Notes: generated by a model not told the origin, from the letters alone. DNA of 64,000 nt from Lachnospiraceae bacterium (GCA_014804755.1 JAAUZE010000003.1:88182-152181), one strand, 5' to 3'; positions 8,202 to 16,365 are shown, counted from the stretch's first letter. A program made the numbers and translations.

Positions 8202-9092
8202 CTAAGCAATTTCTATCTGCCCGGTGTTGCGCCGGTAGATATATACATTGTCGGAAAGAAATTCCTCAGGTGTAAGGTAGTCTGTGTTTACGCTGTAGAC
8301 CATATTTCTTAATGTTCTCATGTTTTCATCCTTTCTCAAAGGAATGAGGATTACTTCATGAATAGAGCAGGGCAGGATAATAATATCCCGCTCTTCTTTC
8401 TCGGAGAGATTCCTTAAAGTATCAGGATAACATATAGTACCGGAACCGCTGGATTTATAGATATTCGTCATTACATATAAGGGAGGGCATTCTTTGTTCA
8501 TAAGCTCGGATAAATCTTCTTTCGATACACCCAGTTCTGCCAAAACGGAATCCATGCTGGAAATGCGGGCTTTCATAAGGAGAGGCGAGTTTGCTTCTGC
8601 TATGGCGGCTAACTCATCCGCATTGATTCCCCAACGTTCCAAGTGGGAATGATAGATAGAAATGGTTCCACTGCCGACATTTTCTTTCTGATACCGTATG
8701 CAGAAGACCTTTGCCAAATCTAAAAATCTGGTGTGGGGTATCTGTGTAAGCAGTTCCCGGTTCGCCTCATAATTGATAAGGCGGTAGAATATTTTGTCTT
8801 TTATCTGGCTGAAATCGAAAAAAATCTCTGTATCCATAGGTTCATCCAGCATATTGTCCTGATATGCGTTTATGATGCCTTTGATTGTGTCGTTCCAGTC
8901 GTTGGTTTTCAAGAACCATTCAAAAAAGGGCTCCAGATAGATAGTGGGAGAGACATTGATAACCGGATCAAAGATGATCAGGCCGTAATGCTTTACACCG
9001 TTAAGTTTGAGCACTTCTCTCAGTTCTGTTTTTTTGTTCAAACTTTCAGCAATTTTAGCCTGTGCCGTTGTTGCAAATTCTTTTAATGTCAT
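8202..9092 (-). CDS. DUF5688 family element protein
   Basis: A 296-residue protein starting MTLKEFATTA. It carries the DUF5688 signature GVKHYGLIIF...VSPTIYLEPFFEWF in the first 80 residues and the C-terminal block CSIHEVILIPL...ITPEEFLSDNVYIYRR-like (here YLTPEEFLSDNVYIYRR). These proteins are common in Lachnospiraceae integrative elements and phages; no activity is established. Spacing of this gene to its downstream neighbour is tight (7-bp frame overlap or a short gap depending on the neighbour's start). Confidence 0.72.
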   Translation of the reverse strand: MTLKEFATTAQAKIAESLNKKTELREVLKLNGVKHYGLIIFDPVINVSPTIYLEPFFEWFLKTNDWNDTIKGIINAYQDNMLDEPMDTEIFFDFSQIKDKIFYRLINYEANRELLTQIPHTRFLDLAKVFCIRYQKENVGSGTISIYHSHLERWGINADELAAIAEANSPLLMKARISSMDSVLAELGVSKEDLSELMNKECPPLYVMTNIYKSSGSGTICYPDTLRNLSEKEERDIIILPCSIHEVILIPLRKDENMRTLRNMVYSVNTDYLTPEEFLSDNVYIYRRNTGQIEIA

Positions 9093-9132
9093 GTTCTTTT
9101 GTACCTCACTTTCCTGTTTGTTAATTGTCCAT

Positions 9133-9378
9133 TTATGCGCATGCAGCTAGTCTCATAGGGAGTGGATTCATAGCCGCCGGCGGAAAAGGGCTTGTGGATA
9201 AGTAGTAATGGGCGTTTTGGGTCTCAAAATGCACCATATTCTCTGTCTGATCATGGATTGCTACCACACGGGAGGTGCGGTAGACATGCCCTTTGGTGGC
9301 GTATATGGCGGCCTTTCCCACTACAGCGGGGCGTATAAGGCAGCCGCACAGCTTTACTTCTTTCTTTTTCTCATTCAT
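9133..9378 (-). CDS. Small element protein, function unknown
   Basis: An 81-residue protein starting MNEKKKEVKL, with GGAGG 8 nt upstream; the longer frame to 9468 runs into the sigma factor gene. It looks like a small beta-rich protein (KAAIYATKGHVYRTSRVVAI, NMVHFETQNAHYYL). No family recognised. It lies directly downstream of the sigma factor gene and is probably co-transcribed. Confidence 0.5.
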   Translation of the reverse strand: MNEKKKEVKLCGCLIRPAVVGKAAIYATKGHVYRTSRVVAIHDQTENMVHFETQNAHYYLSTSPFPPAAMNPLPMRLAACA

Positions 9379-9427
9379 TCGTCTGACCTCCAATCTTTGT
9401 AAAGAGAGTGGTGCTGTGTGGAAATGC

Positions 9428-9964
9428 TCATCCATAGCATATAGCCTCCAGTGTCGAGCGGACCTCATTCAGCAGTTTTTTGACCTGATCCTTGGAAATA
9501 TTATGCTTTCTGGCAATATCCCGGTCACTGTATCCGCTGGTTTTCAGGCGGACCATATCCATCTGTTGTTTGGACACACGGCCTGCCAGGTCATGCAGGA
9601 GAAGCCTTGTTTCCATCTGCTGCATGAGTTCATCCGAAGAGCCGATGGTTTCCTCTAAAGGAAGGTCACTATCAGGTCTGAAAATATGGATGCTGATCAC
9701 AGTGGCGTTGCGTTTCTGGCGATGTTGTGCCCTGAAATAGTTGCATAAGTCTACATACATACAGTTCCATGCAATCGTAGAAAACTTATATTTGCTTAAA
9801 GCAGATTCTGCCAAATAGCGGCGAACAGCACGCAGAAAACCAAAAATGACAATATCATAATATTCGTTTTCCGGTAGGTCTTTCTCTTTAAGAAATGCGT
9901 AGACCAGCCCATGATGTTCAGCGGCAAATAATCTCTGTTCAGGTGTCAAGGGTATATCACTCAT
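9428..9964 (-). CDS. Sigma-70 family RNA polymerase sigma factor (element-borne)
   Basis: A 178-residue sigma-like protein. Region 2 is seen in YYDIVIFGFLRAVRRYL and KFSTIAWNCMYVDLCNYFR (residues 35-80), and region 4 in VSKQQMDMVRLKTSGYSDRD and ARKHNISKDQVKKLL (130-170), a helix-turn-helix. Such small sigma factors in integrative elements are thought to control transfer genes. An AGGAGG-like site precedes the ATG. It is one of three sigma-like proteins in this element. Confidence 0.8.
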   Translation of the reverse strand: MSDIPLTPEQRLFAAEHHGLVYAFLKEKDLPENEYYDIVIFGFLRAVRRYLAESALSKYKFSTIAWNCMYVDLCNYFRAQHRQKRNATVISIHIFRPDSDLPLEETIGSSDELMQQMETRLLLHDLAGRVSKQQMDMVRLKTSGYSDRDIARKHNISKDQVKKLLNEVRSTLEAICYG

Positions 9965-9989
9965 TGTAAGATCCTCCTATAAATGAAAT

Positions 9990-10023
9990 AAGGGATACTC
10001 CGGAGTGACCGGAAGTATCCCTT
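9990..10023 (-). terminator. Strong hairpin after the 276-residue Cys-cluster gene
   Basis: AAGGGATACTCCGG (9990-10003) pairs with CCGGAAGTATCCCTT (10009-10023) with one bulge. On the minus strand it follows the gene ending at 10065 and precedes the sigma factor gene. The trailing tract (ATTTCATTT) is only moderately T-rich, so it may be a terminator or a processing site. Confidence 0.55.
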
Positions 10024-10064
10024 GCTAACTTGTTTCGTGGCATTTGCCATAATGGTTTTTCTCT

Positions 10065-10895
10065 TTAAGCCGGCAGAGCCTCCCTGTCGCCGTCGATTGC
10101 CTGGTTCATATAGACAGGTTCTGCATTGCCAGCGGGCTGGGTGCTCATGCCGATGTAATCGCAGCCGTCATCAAGTTGTTCCTTTGCCGTCTCTGCACGC
10201 TGCTTCAGGGTAAGCTTGATCTGTTCCTTGAAGCCCTCAGCATAAGAGCGGATCTGTGCCAGCTGCTCTCCCTCAAAGTTCTCAACAAGGCGGAAGGTAG
10301 CCACACTGTAATCGTTGCCGCCGGTGTTTTCCTTCCTCAGCCCGATCTGTATCACGCTGCCATAGGAAGGGCGGCGGCGCAGAAGGAAAGCCTGGTTGAT
10401 AAAGTTCTTGAAAGGCTTTAAGCTGGTGGGCGGAAGGAAAATCTGGATGGGTACGCATTCGCCGCTCTGGAGCAGATAGAGCATACGCATATTCTTGCAC
10501 GCCTTGCCGCGTCCTTCAGAAGCTGTCCCATACTGGTTCATGGCGCACATTGCGCAGTGGCCGCCGGGTTCCCCGATGCCCTGCTTGCCATCCAGGGAAG
10601 AGCACAGCGGGGCGGTGTTCTCATCATATTCACTGCCCTCGGGCCAGTAGGCATTTGCGTCATGGTGGAAGATCAGGACGCCCTCTATGGTCTTTTCATA
10701 GTTGGGGTTTTCCGGGTCATCTGTGGGGATCTCAAATACGAGGTTTCCGCCTGAAGGGATCTTGATCCGCTGGAAGCTCATCTGCAGGCCGTCCATATCG
10801 TCGGCCAGGTCTTCCGATGTGAAACTGCTGTCCACTACTGCGGGTAACTGGAAATTGATGGGTTCCATTGAAGTGTTGATGTTCTGAGTTGTCAT
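10065..10895 (-). CDS. Element protein with Cys cluster, possibly DNA-binding
   Basis: A 276-residue soluble protein starting MTTQNINTSM; GGAGG 7 nt upstream decides this start. Near residues 95-125 it has a Cys/His cluster (PLCSSLDGKQG, GGHCAMCAMNQYG, GRGKACKNMRML), which could bind zinc. The middle is beta-rich (ECVPIQIFLPPTSLKPFKNF) and the tail is helical. Position beside DUF932 and SSB genes suggests a role in DNA replication or single-strand handling of the element, but this is inference. No family name recognised with certainty. Confidence 0.6.
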   Translation of the reverse strand: MTTQNINTSMEPINFQLPAVVDSSFTSEDLADDMDGLQMSFQRIKIPSGGNLVFEIPTDDPENPNYEKTIEGVLIFHHDANAYWPEGSEYDENTAPLCSSLDGKQGIGEPGGHCAMCAMNQYGTASEGRGKACKNMRMLYLLQSGECVPIQIFLPPTSLKPFKNFINQAFLLRRRPSYGSVIQIGLRKENTGGNDYSVATFRLVENFEGEQLAQIRSYAEGFKEQIKLTLKQRAETAKEQLDDGCDYIGMSTQPAGNAEPVYMNQAIDGDREALPA

Positions 10896-10927
10896 ATTGT
10901 TTCCTCCATTTCTATTGCTGCGGCTTA

Positions 10928-11998
10928 TCAGGCAGCCGCCTGGTTGATACGTTTCCATTGGTTTGTAGGCATGGAGAGGACATTGTAACCGATGCTTTCC
11001 AGCTCGGTTGCCCGGTCATAGCTCTCCACATCCTGGCTGTAACGTGTGATCGCATTGGAAAGCCCATACAGCGTCAGATCCTTTCCCTCTATCAGGTGCT
11101 GGAGGACGCCGGTGCTTTCGCTTTCTGTGATCTTGAAATCCTTGCTTGTCAGGCGCACGATGCCGGGGATGTCATGGGTATTCATGGCGGCCCCTTTCGC
11201 TGCCTGCATCAGCCCTACTATCTGGGAAAAGCGGGCCTCCTCCACGACGGCTTTCACGGTATCCTGGATCTTCAGCATAAAAGCCTTGTCATCGGCGGCC
11301 AGCGTCTGCTCAGAGTAGAGCATGAAGTTTTCGTCAGCTTCGTTGGCCCTTCCAACATGGTTGCGTCTTGTTCTGGCATCATTGACGATCATACCGTTTT
11401 TGCAGACAAGGCGGTAGACCAGGGGCTGGATATTGACAGCGCCCATGCCGGTCTCGCTGTTGGAAATGATGATCCCTGACTGCACGATGTCCCCGGGGGA
11501 GACTTCGGCGGTCAGCCGCTCATTGACGATCTTCATATACATCCGGCTTTCCGTGATCTGGCAGCTCTCAAAGCGGGCCCCCTTTATCTCTGACAGGATG
11601 GGAAGGACAGCAGTTGCCACTTCCATGTTGTCGATGCGCTTATAGCGCCTGCTTAAGAAAGCCCGCGCCGTGCCGTCCATTGTACGGAGCATCCGTGTGG
11701 ACGGTGTGCGCTCCAGCCATGCATTGACATTCTGTGTCAGCAGGTCAGGGTATTCCGTGAGCATCTTGTCATAGTAGGATGCCGGGATGTTCAGGTGCGT
11801 GCCAAACTGGCGGTGGGCGATAGTGCCGACTTCCAGCGGCTCAACAGGCTCCGTGCCGTTATCATACATGTGGAGATAGACCTGGTCGCCGCAGGTTTCC
11901 ATTTTCAGGTTTCTGGTGTCCACCAGATAATCCTCCTTCAGTTCGTTCTGCCTCGTGATCTCAGCAGCCATTTCCTGTAGGGAAAGACCTTCCTTCAT
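10928..11998 (-). CDS. DUF932 domain protein
   Basis: A 356-residue protein with the DUF932 layout: an N-terminal segment GTIAHRQFGTHLNIPASYYD, then WLERTPSTRMLRTMDGTARA and FLSRRYKRIDN, IIISNSETGMGAVNIQPLVY, and RLVCKNGMI. This family occurs in phages, plasmids and integrative elements, often beside SSB or methyltransferase genes, and its biochemical role is unresolved. The ATG at 11998 is preceded by AAAGGAGT. It lies 32 bp upstream of the 276-residue Cys-cluster gene, so the two are probably one unit. Confidence 0.85.
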   Translation of the reverse strand: MKEGLSLQEMAAEITRQNELKEDYLVDTRNLKMETCGDQVYLHMYDNGTEPVEPLEVGTIAHRQFGTHLNIPASYYDKMLTEYPDLLTQNVNAWLERTPSTRMLRTMDGTARAFLSRRYKRIDNMEVATAVLPILSEIKGARFESCQITESRMYMKIVNERLTAEVSPGDIVQSGIIISNSETGMGAVNIQPLVYRLVCKNGMIVNDARTRRNHVGRANEADENFMLYSEQTLAADDKAFMLKIQDTVKAVVEEARFSQIVGLMQAAKGAAMNTHDIPGIVRLTSKDFKITESESTGVLQHLIEGKDLTLYGLSNAITRYSQDVESYDRATELESIGYNVLSMPTNQWKRINQAAA

Positions 11999-12028
11999 TC
12001 GGGTTCACTCCTTTCTTTTTCTGTGTAC

Positions 12029-12844
12029 TTACCATGAGATCTGGATGCCCGCCGCCGTAACCTCCGCAGCCAGGCCGTTCCTCTCAAAAACCTGCACCAG
12101 CCGGTCCCAGTAGACCTTTTCCGGAAAGTTGGCGAGGTGCTCTTTGGCAGCTTCCGCTTTGTTCTCCGTCACGCAGACATCCCCATTTTCGTGGAGCACC
12201 ATGCGGCTGTGCCCGCGGGAATTTAAGTCGGCAACCAGAGCCTCCAGTACCTTGCGGCCCTGCACTTCATACCAGACCTGCGGGTCAACGGGCTGCTTGT
12301 TCGGCGGCACTTTGTCCTCCGCAGGTTCCTGTCCCCCGGCTGTATTCAGGGGAACGGTCTTTAACATGTCGCAGCTGATGTTTGCCTGCTGGTCTATCCG
12401 GATGTCGGCGTGGTCAAAATCAGGCACTCCGAATACACGGATGCGCCCGACGCCGCCCTGAAGGATAATCTTTTCGGGCTTTTTCCCGCACCATTCCCAG
12501 GTAAGGTCAGGGTAAGCCGATCGCAGGTAAGCGGAAATGCGGTGGTTCACATGGCGCAGCAACAGTTGTTCTGCAAGGGAGCCGTCCGTTTCTGTAAGCC
12601 GGAACAGTTCCGGCGGGGCATTTTCTTCACGCTGCCGTTTTTCTGCCTGCTGTCTGCGTGCTCTGGTGCGCCTGTAATGCTTAATGTGCGGAGAGAGCAG
12701 GAATGCTGCCATCCATATGCCCCATAGGGCAAAGACGGCAATCAGGAGCCCGGTCCGCAGTCTGCCCTGTGCCAGTGATATGATGGCGACTACAACTCCG
12801 ATCAGGAGCCCGAGACTGTTCCAGGGGGTTTTGTCATTCTTCAT
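12029..12844 (-). CDS. Membrane-anchored element protein, function unknown
   Basis: A 271-residue protein with two hydrophobic helices at the N-terminus (about residues 10-27 and 31-50) followed by a basic stretch HYRRTRARRQQAEKRQ and a soluble cytoplasmic part. The soluble part contains LLRHVNHRISAYLRSAYPDL and a late region VWYEVQGRKVLEALVADL. No family recognised. It starts 37 nt downstream of a strong terminator, between the SSB and DUF932 genes. Confidence 0.6.
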   Translation of the reverse strand: MKNDKTPWNSLGLLIGVVVAIISLAQGRLRTGLLIAVFALWGIWMAAFLLSPHIKHYRRTRARRQQAEKRQREENAPPELFRLTETDGSLAEQLLLRHVNHRISAYLRSAYPDLTWEWCGKKPEKIILQGGVGRIRVFGVPDFDHADIRIDQQANISCDMLKTVPLNTAGGQEPAEDKVPPNKQPVDPQVWYEVQGRKVLEALVADLNSRGHSRMVLHENGDVCVTENKAEAAKEHLANFPEKVYWDRLVQVFERNGLAAEVTAAGIQISW

Positions 12845-12880
12845 TTTGCATACTTCCTTTCTTGTCTATTTTGCAACAAA

Positions 12881-12938
12881 AAAAGGAACCGTGGCCGGGT
12901 TTCAGATTCTTTCTGAAAAACCGGTACGGTTCCTCTTT
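12881..12938 (-). terminator. Long intrinsic terminator downstream of the ssb gene
   Basis: AAAAGGAACCGT pairs with ACGGTTCCTCTTT across an inner stem containing TTTCAG/CTGAAA and CCGG pairs. Read on the minus strand, the hairpin ends in a run of T opposite the A tract at 12877-12884. It terminates the ssb transcript before the next gene. Confidence 0.8.
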
Positions 12939-12957
12939 TATGGGCCGGGGCAGAAAA

Positions 12958-13368
12958 CTACTCCGGCAGGGGTTCACGGCTGCCGTCCAGGATCTCCGGA
13001 GGAGATACAGCTGCCGCAGTTTCAGGGCCATTGGGAATATCTGTGTGGCGGTCACCGGAATAGCAGCCGGGAACAAAACCAAAGTTGCTGAGATACACCT
13101 TCAGCAGCATGGTCTTGGCTTTTCCCTGGCCTGTGGTAGAGTCCACAAGTTCCATTGTGCCGGTAAGCCAGATGGTTTTGCCTTTTCTGACTCCCAGCCT
13201 GTCAAGCCGGCTGACATCCTCGTTCCATGCCCATACCTGGTAAGATTGTGTCCTCCCTTTTCCAACCTGTTCGGTCAGACGGAAACACACATAGGCGGTC
13301 CCGGATTGGCTGCCTGTCTTTGGCGCCAAATCATCCTCCACACGGCCCAAAATAAAAATCTGTGCCAT
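12958..13368 (-). CDS. ssb: Single-stranded DNA-binding protein (OB fold)
   Basis: A 136-residue SSB-like protein starting MAQIFILGRV, with AAAGGAGT 7 nt upstream. The OB-fold pattern is visible: ILGRVEDDL, AYVCFRLTEQVGKGRTQSYQ, WAWNEDVSRL, GKTIWLTGTMELV, and a C-terminal acidic tail (REPLPE) reminiscent of the partner-binding tip of SSB. It would coat single strands made during element transfer or replication. It has its own consensus promoter and a terminator-containing leader upstream, and a terminator downstream. Confidence 0.75.
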   Translation of the reverse strand: MAQIFILGRVEDDLAPKTGSQSGTAYVCFRLTEQVGKGRTQSYQVWAWNEDVSRLDRLGVRKGKTIWLTGTMELVDSTTGQGKAKTMLLKVYLSNFGFVPGCYSGDRHTDIPNGPETAAAVSPPEILDGSREPLPE

Positions 13369-13534
13369 TACACTCCTTTCTGCCATTGGCGTTATTATCT
13401 ATAAAAAAAGTGCCAGAAGGAGATACCAGCCAAAAGGGCATGGTAACACCACTGACACTTGCATACAAACTTAACAGCGTGTGCAATGCGGATAAAGACC
13501 GCTGATCCCGAATCGGAAAACGCACAAAAATCAT
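13331..13534 (-). CDS. Possible leader ORF overlapping the ssb start
   Basis: A 67-codon frame whose ATG (13534) lies only about 4 nt after the predicted transcription start of the consensus promoter. It has no ribosome site, so if used it would be translated as a leaderless mRNA. It runs through the leader terminator hairpin (13403-13459) and ends inside ssb in another frame. Translation would open the hairpin and so couple leader translation to ssb expression. The protein itself has no recognisable domain. It may equally be a chance frame. Confidence 0.3.
   Translation of the reverse strand: MIFVRFPIRDQRSLSALHTLLSLYASVSGVTMPFWLVSPSGTFFIDNNANGRKECNGTDFYFGPCGG
13403..13459 (-). terminator. 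Attenuator-like terminator in the ssb leader
   Basis: On the minus strand AGTGTCAG pairs with CTGGCACT (one G-T pair), with inner TTACCA/TGGTA and GCC/GGC pairs, and is followed by TTTTTTT. It lies between the promoter at 13545-13573 and the ssb start at 13368. Either most transcripts end here or an element factor or leader translation allows read-through. Confidence 0.7.
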
Positions 13535-13544
13535 TTACAAGGAA

Positions 13545-13573
13545 AGTATAACACTATATATTGTTGCTGTCAA
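13545..13573 (-). promoter_or_regulatory. Near-consensus sigma-A promoter for the ssb operon
   Basis: On the minus strand TTGACA (13573-13568) and TATACT (13550-13545) are separated by exactly 17 bp. A palindrome CTATATATAG (around 13585-13594) lies just upstream and could be an operator. This is the strongest promoter-like sequence in the element. The region 13560-13672 has no other gene. Confidence 0.8.
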
Positions 13574-13672
13574 GCGCATACATACTATATATAGAAATAA
13601 GCCGTGGCGGTTCTTATAGTCTGTCATATAATAAATAGGGGATGGTGTTCATTTTTCTTCACAACACTGAAA

Positions 13673-14125
13673 TTACTCTGCAGTTAATTCTTCAAAGCCC
13701 AGGAATACATTAGTGGAGAGCGCCGCATCCAGATAGTCATTGCCCAGTCGGGGAGCGGAACCGCTTCGGAAGTAGAAACGGTACCATGTATCAGGCTTTA
13801 TTTTTGTCTGCATTCCCAAAAGCAGGATGGTTTCGTTCCCATCTTCCAGCGTCAGATGCACCTTTTTGTACCGACGGAAGGGTGGTTGTGTAACTAAGGT
13901 ACATACTCCTGTTACGCACTCGTAATGTCCGGCAGAGATGTTTCGCCAGAGTATCCAGCCCTTGAGGATGCACCACAGGAACAGGATGCCGCCCAGGGTA
14001 AGTATGATGCGGTCTTTTGAGACAGCATAGACAATGATGGCTACCATGCCGACCCCGGCACCCGTAAGAAAAGTGAGTACCGCTTTGCCCCGCAGTACAG
14101 GGGGGATTGCATTATTTTTTTTCAT
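13673..14125 (-). CDS. Two-helix membrane protein of the element, function unknown
   Basis: A 150-residue protein with two membrane helices in residues 15-58 (VLTFLTGAGVGMVAIIVYAV and ILTLGGILFLWCILKGWILW) followed by a beta-rich soluble domain (YECVTGVCTLVTQPPF, HLTLEDGNETILLLG, WYRFYFRSG). No family recognised. It starts 5 bp after the upstream gene ends, so it is in the same operon. Confidence 0.6.
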   Translation of the reverse strand: MKKNNAIPPVLRGKAVLTFLTGAGVGMVAIIVYAVSKDRIILTLGGILFLWCILKGWILWRNISAGHYECVTGVCTLVTQPPFRRYKKVHLTLEDGNETILLLGMQTKIKPDTWYRFYFRSGSAPRLGNDYLDAALSTNVFLGFEELTAE

Positions 14126-14130
14126 ATGCG

Positions 14131-14832
14131 TCAGATCCTTTCAAAAATGATCTGCTGGCGGAGATAAAGGTTAGCCACAGCCAGCGTAATGTCCTTTGTG
14201 CAGGGTGAGGATTTCATAAGGCTGCTGATGTTGTCACTGGTGGTATTGCAGTCATCATACAGCCTGTCCATGATGCTGTTTTCATCCGGCAGGCAGTGGA
14301 TATCCCTTTCCAGGCATTTGATGATCTCTGCGGTGGACAGGAGTGCCTGCCGGGCAAGGTGTATGACTTCTTTTTCGCCGGATGTGCGCCGGTCTTTCCG
14401 AAACAGCCTTCCGGCAGCGGAAAAAGGCACATGGTTTACCAGGACCAGTTTCAGGAAGGCAGCAAGCCGCAGGGGAAAGCTGGCATCCGTGGGGATGATA
14501 TACAGGGAAGATACAAGGTCATACAGTGCGTCATACTCCGTTTCCCCGCTGCCCGAAACTACCAGGCCCCGGACTAAGAGCCGTTCCACGCAGGCTTCCC
14601 AGAACCGGGACACAGGCGCGCCTGATTTGCTTGTCATTTCCTCATAAAGTACGCCGATCTCCTGTTTTCGGACGATCCGCCAGTTCAGGATGGACCATAC
14701 CACCATTTCCTGCGTGTCCACCATATATTCCTTTCCGCCAAGCACGATAACAGGGCAGGAATGGCCACGGCTGTTGTGTTTCCGCTCAAAGCGGCCGATA
14801 GCAGTGTAGAGAGTGTTTGTGTTAAGCACCAT
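14131..14832 (-). CDS. Element protein, function unknown
   Basis: A 233-residue soluble protein starting MVLNTNTLYT; GAGGAGG lies 10 nt upstream and decides this start over an ATG 18 nt earlier. The N-terminal half contains a likely winged-helix-like stretch (EMVVWSILNWRIV, RFWEACVERLLVRGLVV). The C-terminal half is helical with conserved-looking acidic and Cys residues. It lies between a sigma factor gene and a membrane protein gene. No function can be assigned. Confidence 0.6.
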   Translation of the reverse strand: MVLNTNTLYTAIGRFERKHNSRGHSCPVIVLGGKEYMVDTQEMVVWSILNWRIVRKQEIGVLYEEMTSKSGAPVSRFWEACVERLLVRGLVVSGSGETEYDALYDLVSSLYIIPTDASFPLRLAAFLKLVLVNHVPFSAAGRLFRKDRRTSGEKEVIHLARQALLSTAEIIKCLERDIHCLPDENSIMDRLYDDCNTTSDNISSLMKSSPCTKDITLAVANLYLRQQIIFERI

Positions 14833-14887
14833 AGGAAAATACCTCCTCATATTTTTTCTTTTTATGGAATGAAGATTGTGGGGCAGG

Positions 14888-15469
14888 TTATGTAATGCCC
14901 GACAGGAACAGGGGGTCTTTGCGGAGTTTCTGCTTGGAACGGGTGATCCAGGCGCCTACATGGGAAGGCGGCACATCATACAGCTTTGCGATCTCTGTAA
15001 TACTCATCCCCTTGATCTTCAGTTCCAGTGCTTTGATCCCCAGCCTTGTCACGCCGTTGTAATCTCTGGCGCGGGATTCCAGAAGTTGCATGACTTCCAG
15101 CATGGATATGCGGGATTCAAAATCATCCGCCTGTTGCAGGATGGAGCCTTCGGCGGTCAGCTCCCCGTGTTCCCCCACGCCCAGACGGGTGAAATGGCGT
15201 TCCCTGCTGCACTGTTCGCGGCAGTAGGAGGTCAGCCCGTTTTGCACTACCTTTTTGGCATAGGTCGGGAACTTGGAAAGGGCGGGGTTGTAGGATACTG
15301 CGGCATGGCAGAGCCATATGCAGCCCTCCTGATACAAGTCATCATATCCAAAGCCATAGATGGTCTCATTGACGTGGAAACTTTCCCGGATGGTCCAGTG
15401 GACTACAGAGAGGTTTGCTGCCACCATTTCCTGCTGTTCATTTGTTAAAGGGGTGGTGCGTTTCATCAA
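14888..15469 (-). CDS. Sigma-70 family sigma factor (element-borne)
   Basis: A 193-residue protein. Region 2 is seen in FGYDDLYQEGCIWLCHAAVS and FPTYAKKVVQNGLTSYCR (residues 40-85); region 4 in GIKALELKIKGMSITEIAKL and VPPSHVGAWITRSKQKL (145-183). These match sigma factors of Firmicute phages and integrative elements. Downstream of the DUF3268 gene with 13 bp between them, so co-transcribed. Likely drives element-specific promoters. Confidence 0.82.
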   Translation of the reverse strand: MMKRTTPLTNEQQEMVAANLSVVHWTIRESFHVNETIYGFGYDDLYQEGCIWLCHAAVSYNPALSKFPTYAKKVVQNGLTSYCREQCSRERHFTRLGVGEHGELTAEGSILQQADDFESRISMLEVMQLLESRARDYNGVTRLGIKALELKIKGMSITEIAKLYDVPPSHVGAWITRSKQKLRKDPLFLSGIT

Positions 15470-15482
15470 TATCCGCCTCCTT

Positions 15483-15896
15483 TCAGGCTGTCATCTGTGG
15501 ATAGGATTCCATTGTCTGGCGGCAGAGGAAAATCACCCTGTCACACATCTGCTCGGAGAACAGACCGATATGTGTCTGCCCTTCATTAAGCCCCAGCTTT
15601 CCCTGCAGCCAGAGGTAAGCCGCCCATTTCTCCATGTGCCGGGAGTTCTGGAGTTCCTTCAGGGCATGGTGGGCAAGTATCCTTTTATGGCGCAGGTTCC
15701 CGTTGGCAAGAGTGCCCATAGGGCTTTTGTCCTTTTTATGGGCGGCAACATAAGCGTCGCATTCCGGCCAGCGGGAGCAGACATACAGGTAGCGTCCTTT
15801 TTCCAACGTGGAACTGCCGTGTACCATACTTGCGGGCCGGCAGAGGGCAGGAGAGCCGCAGTAGGGGCAGCTGATCTGGTATTTCTTCATCTTCAT
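15483..15896 (-). CDS. DUF3268 zinc-finger protein
   Basis: A 137-residue protein with a zinc ribbon ISCPYCGSPA (Cys-X2-Cys) near residue 10 and a second pair in VCSRWPECDAYV near residue 42. The block GTLANGNLRHKRILAHHA (61-78) is characteristic of the DUF3268 zinc-finger family found in phages and integrative elements. Probably binds DNA; the role is not known. It precedes a sigma factor gene in the same operon. Confidence 0.78.
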   Translation of the reverse strand: MKMKKYQISCPYCGSPALCRPASMVHGSSTLEKGRYLYVCSRWPECDAYVAAHKKDKSPMGTLANGNLRHKRILAHHALKELQNSRHMEKWAAYLWLQGKLGLNEGQTHIGLFSEQMCDRVIFLCRQTMESYPQMTA

Positions 15897-15945
15897 TTTT
15901 GTTTCACCTCTTTTCTTTGCTGTTTTACGGTCAAATCTCTTGTTT

Positions 15946-16293
15946 TCAGGTCTGTTTTTTTATGCCTGCCTGATGCAGCTGTTGCAGCGGGCAGTCTGCC
16001 TGTGAAACCGTGTGCCACTCGATATATAGGGAGTAGAGGGTTTCAAATGTTCGCTTTTCCATAGTTCCCAGACAGCCTTCCGGCTCTATGTCCTCCCCGG
16101 ACAGGGAGCGTATCACATCCACCGGCATCAGGATTGGGTGGCCGTCTGCGTCCGCTGTCAACAGGAAGCCTCCGCAGTGTGGATGCTGTGTGCAGGTGCT
16201 GTTTCTGCAGGAAAGGTACATGGCATTGTGCCAGTTACCCCGGACTGCTTTCAAAAAGGGATAGAGTTCATTATGGTTTTGGCTTTCTTTCAC
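15946..16293 (-). CDS. Small Cys-rich element protein, function unknown
   Basis: A 115-residue protein. The GTG at 16293 is preferred because GGAGGT lies 8 nt upstream; an in-frame ATG at 16308 overlaps that ribosome site. It has a Cys/His group SCRNSTCTQHPHCGGFLL near residue 30 that may bind metal, then LMPVDVIRSLSGEDIEP. No family recognised. It follows the bidirectional terminator behind the pilin gene. Confidence 0.5.
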   Translation of the reverse strand: MKESQNHNELYPFLKAVRGNWHNAMYLSCRNSTCTQHPHCGGFLLTADADGHPILMPVDVIRSLSGEDIEPEGCLGTMEKRTFETLYSLYIEWHTVSQADCPLQQLHQAGIKKQT

Positions 16294-16334
16294 TTCCTTT
16301 ACCTCCATTACCGTACATTCAAAATCAAAAAAAG

Positions 16335-16365
16335 GGATCAGACGCATATTTTTTACGCCTGATCC
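16335..16365. terminator. Bidirectional terminator after the pilin gene
   Basis: GGATCAGACG (16335-16344) pairs with CGCCTGATCC (16356-16365); A-rich and T-rich tracts flank both sides (AAAAAAA left, TTTTTTTT right). On the minus strand it ends the Tad pilus transcript. Confidence 0.85.
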
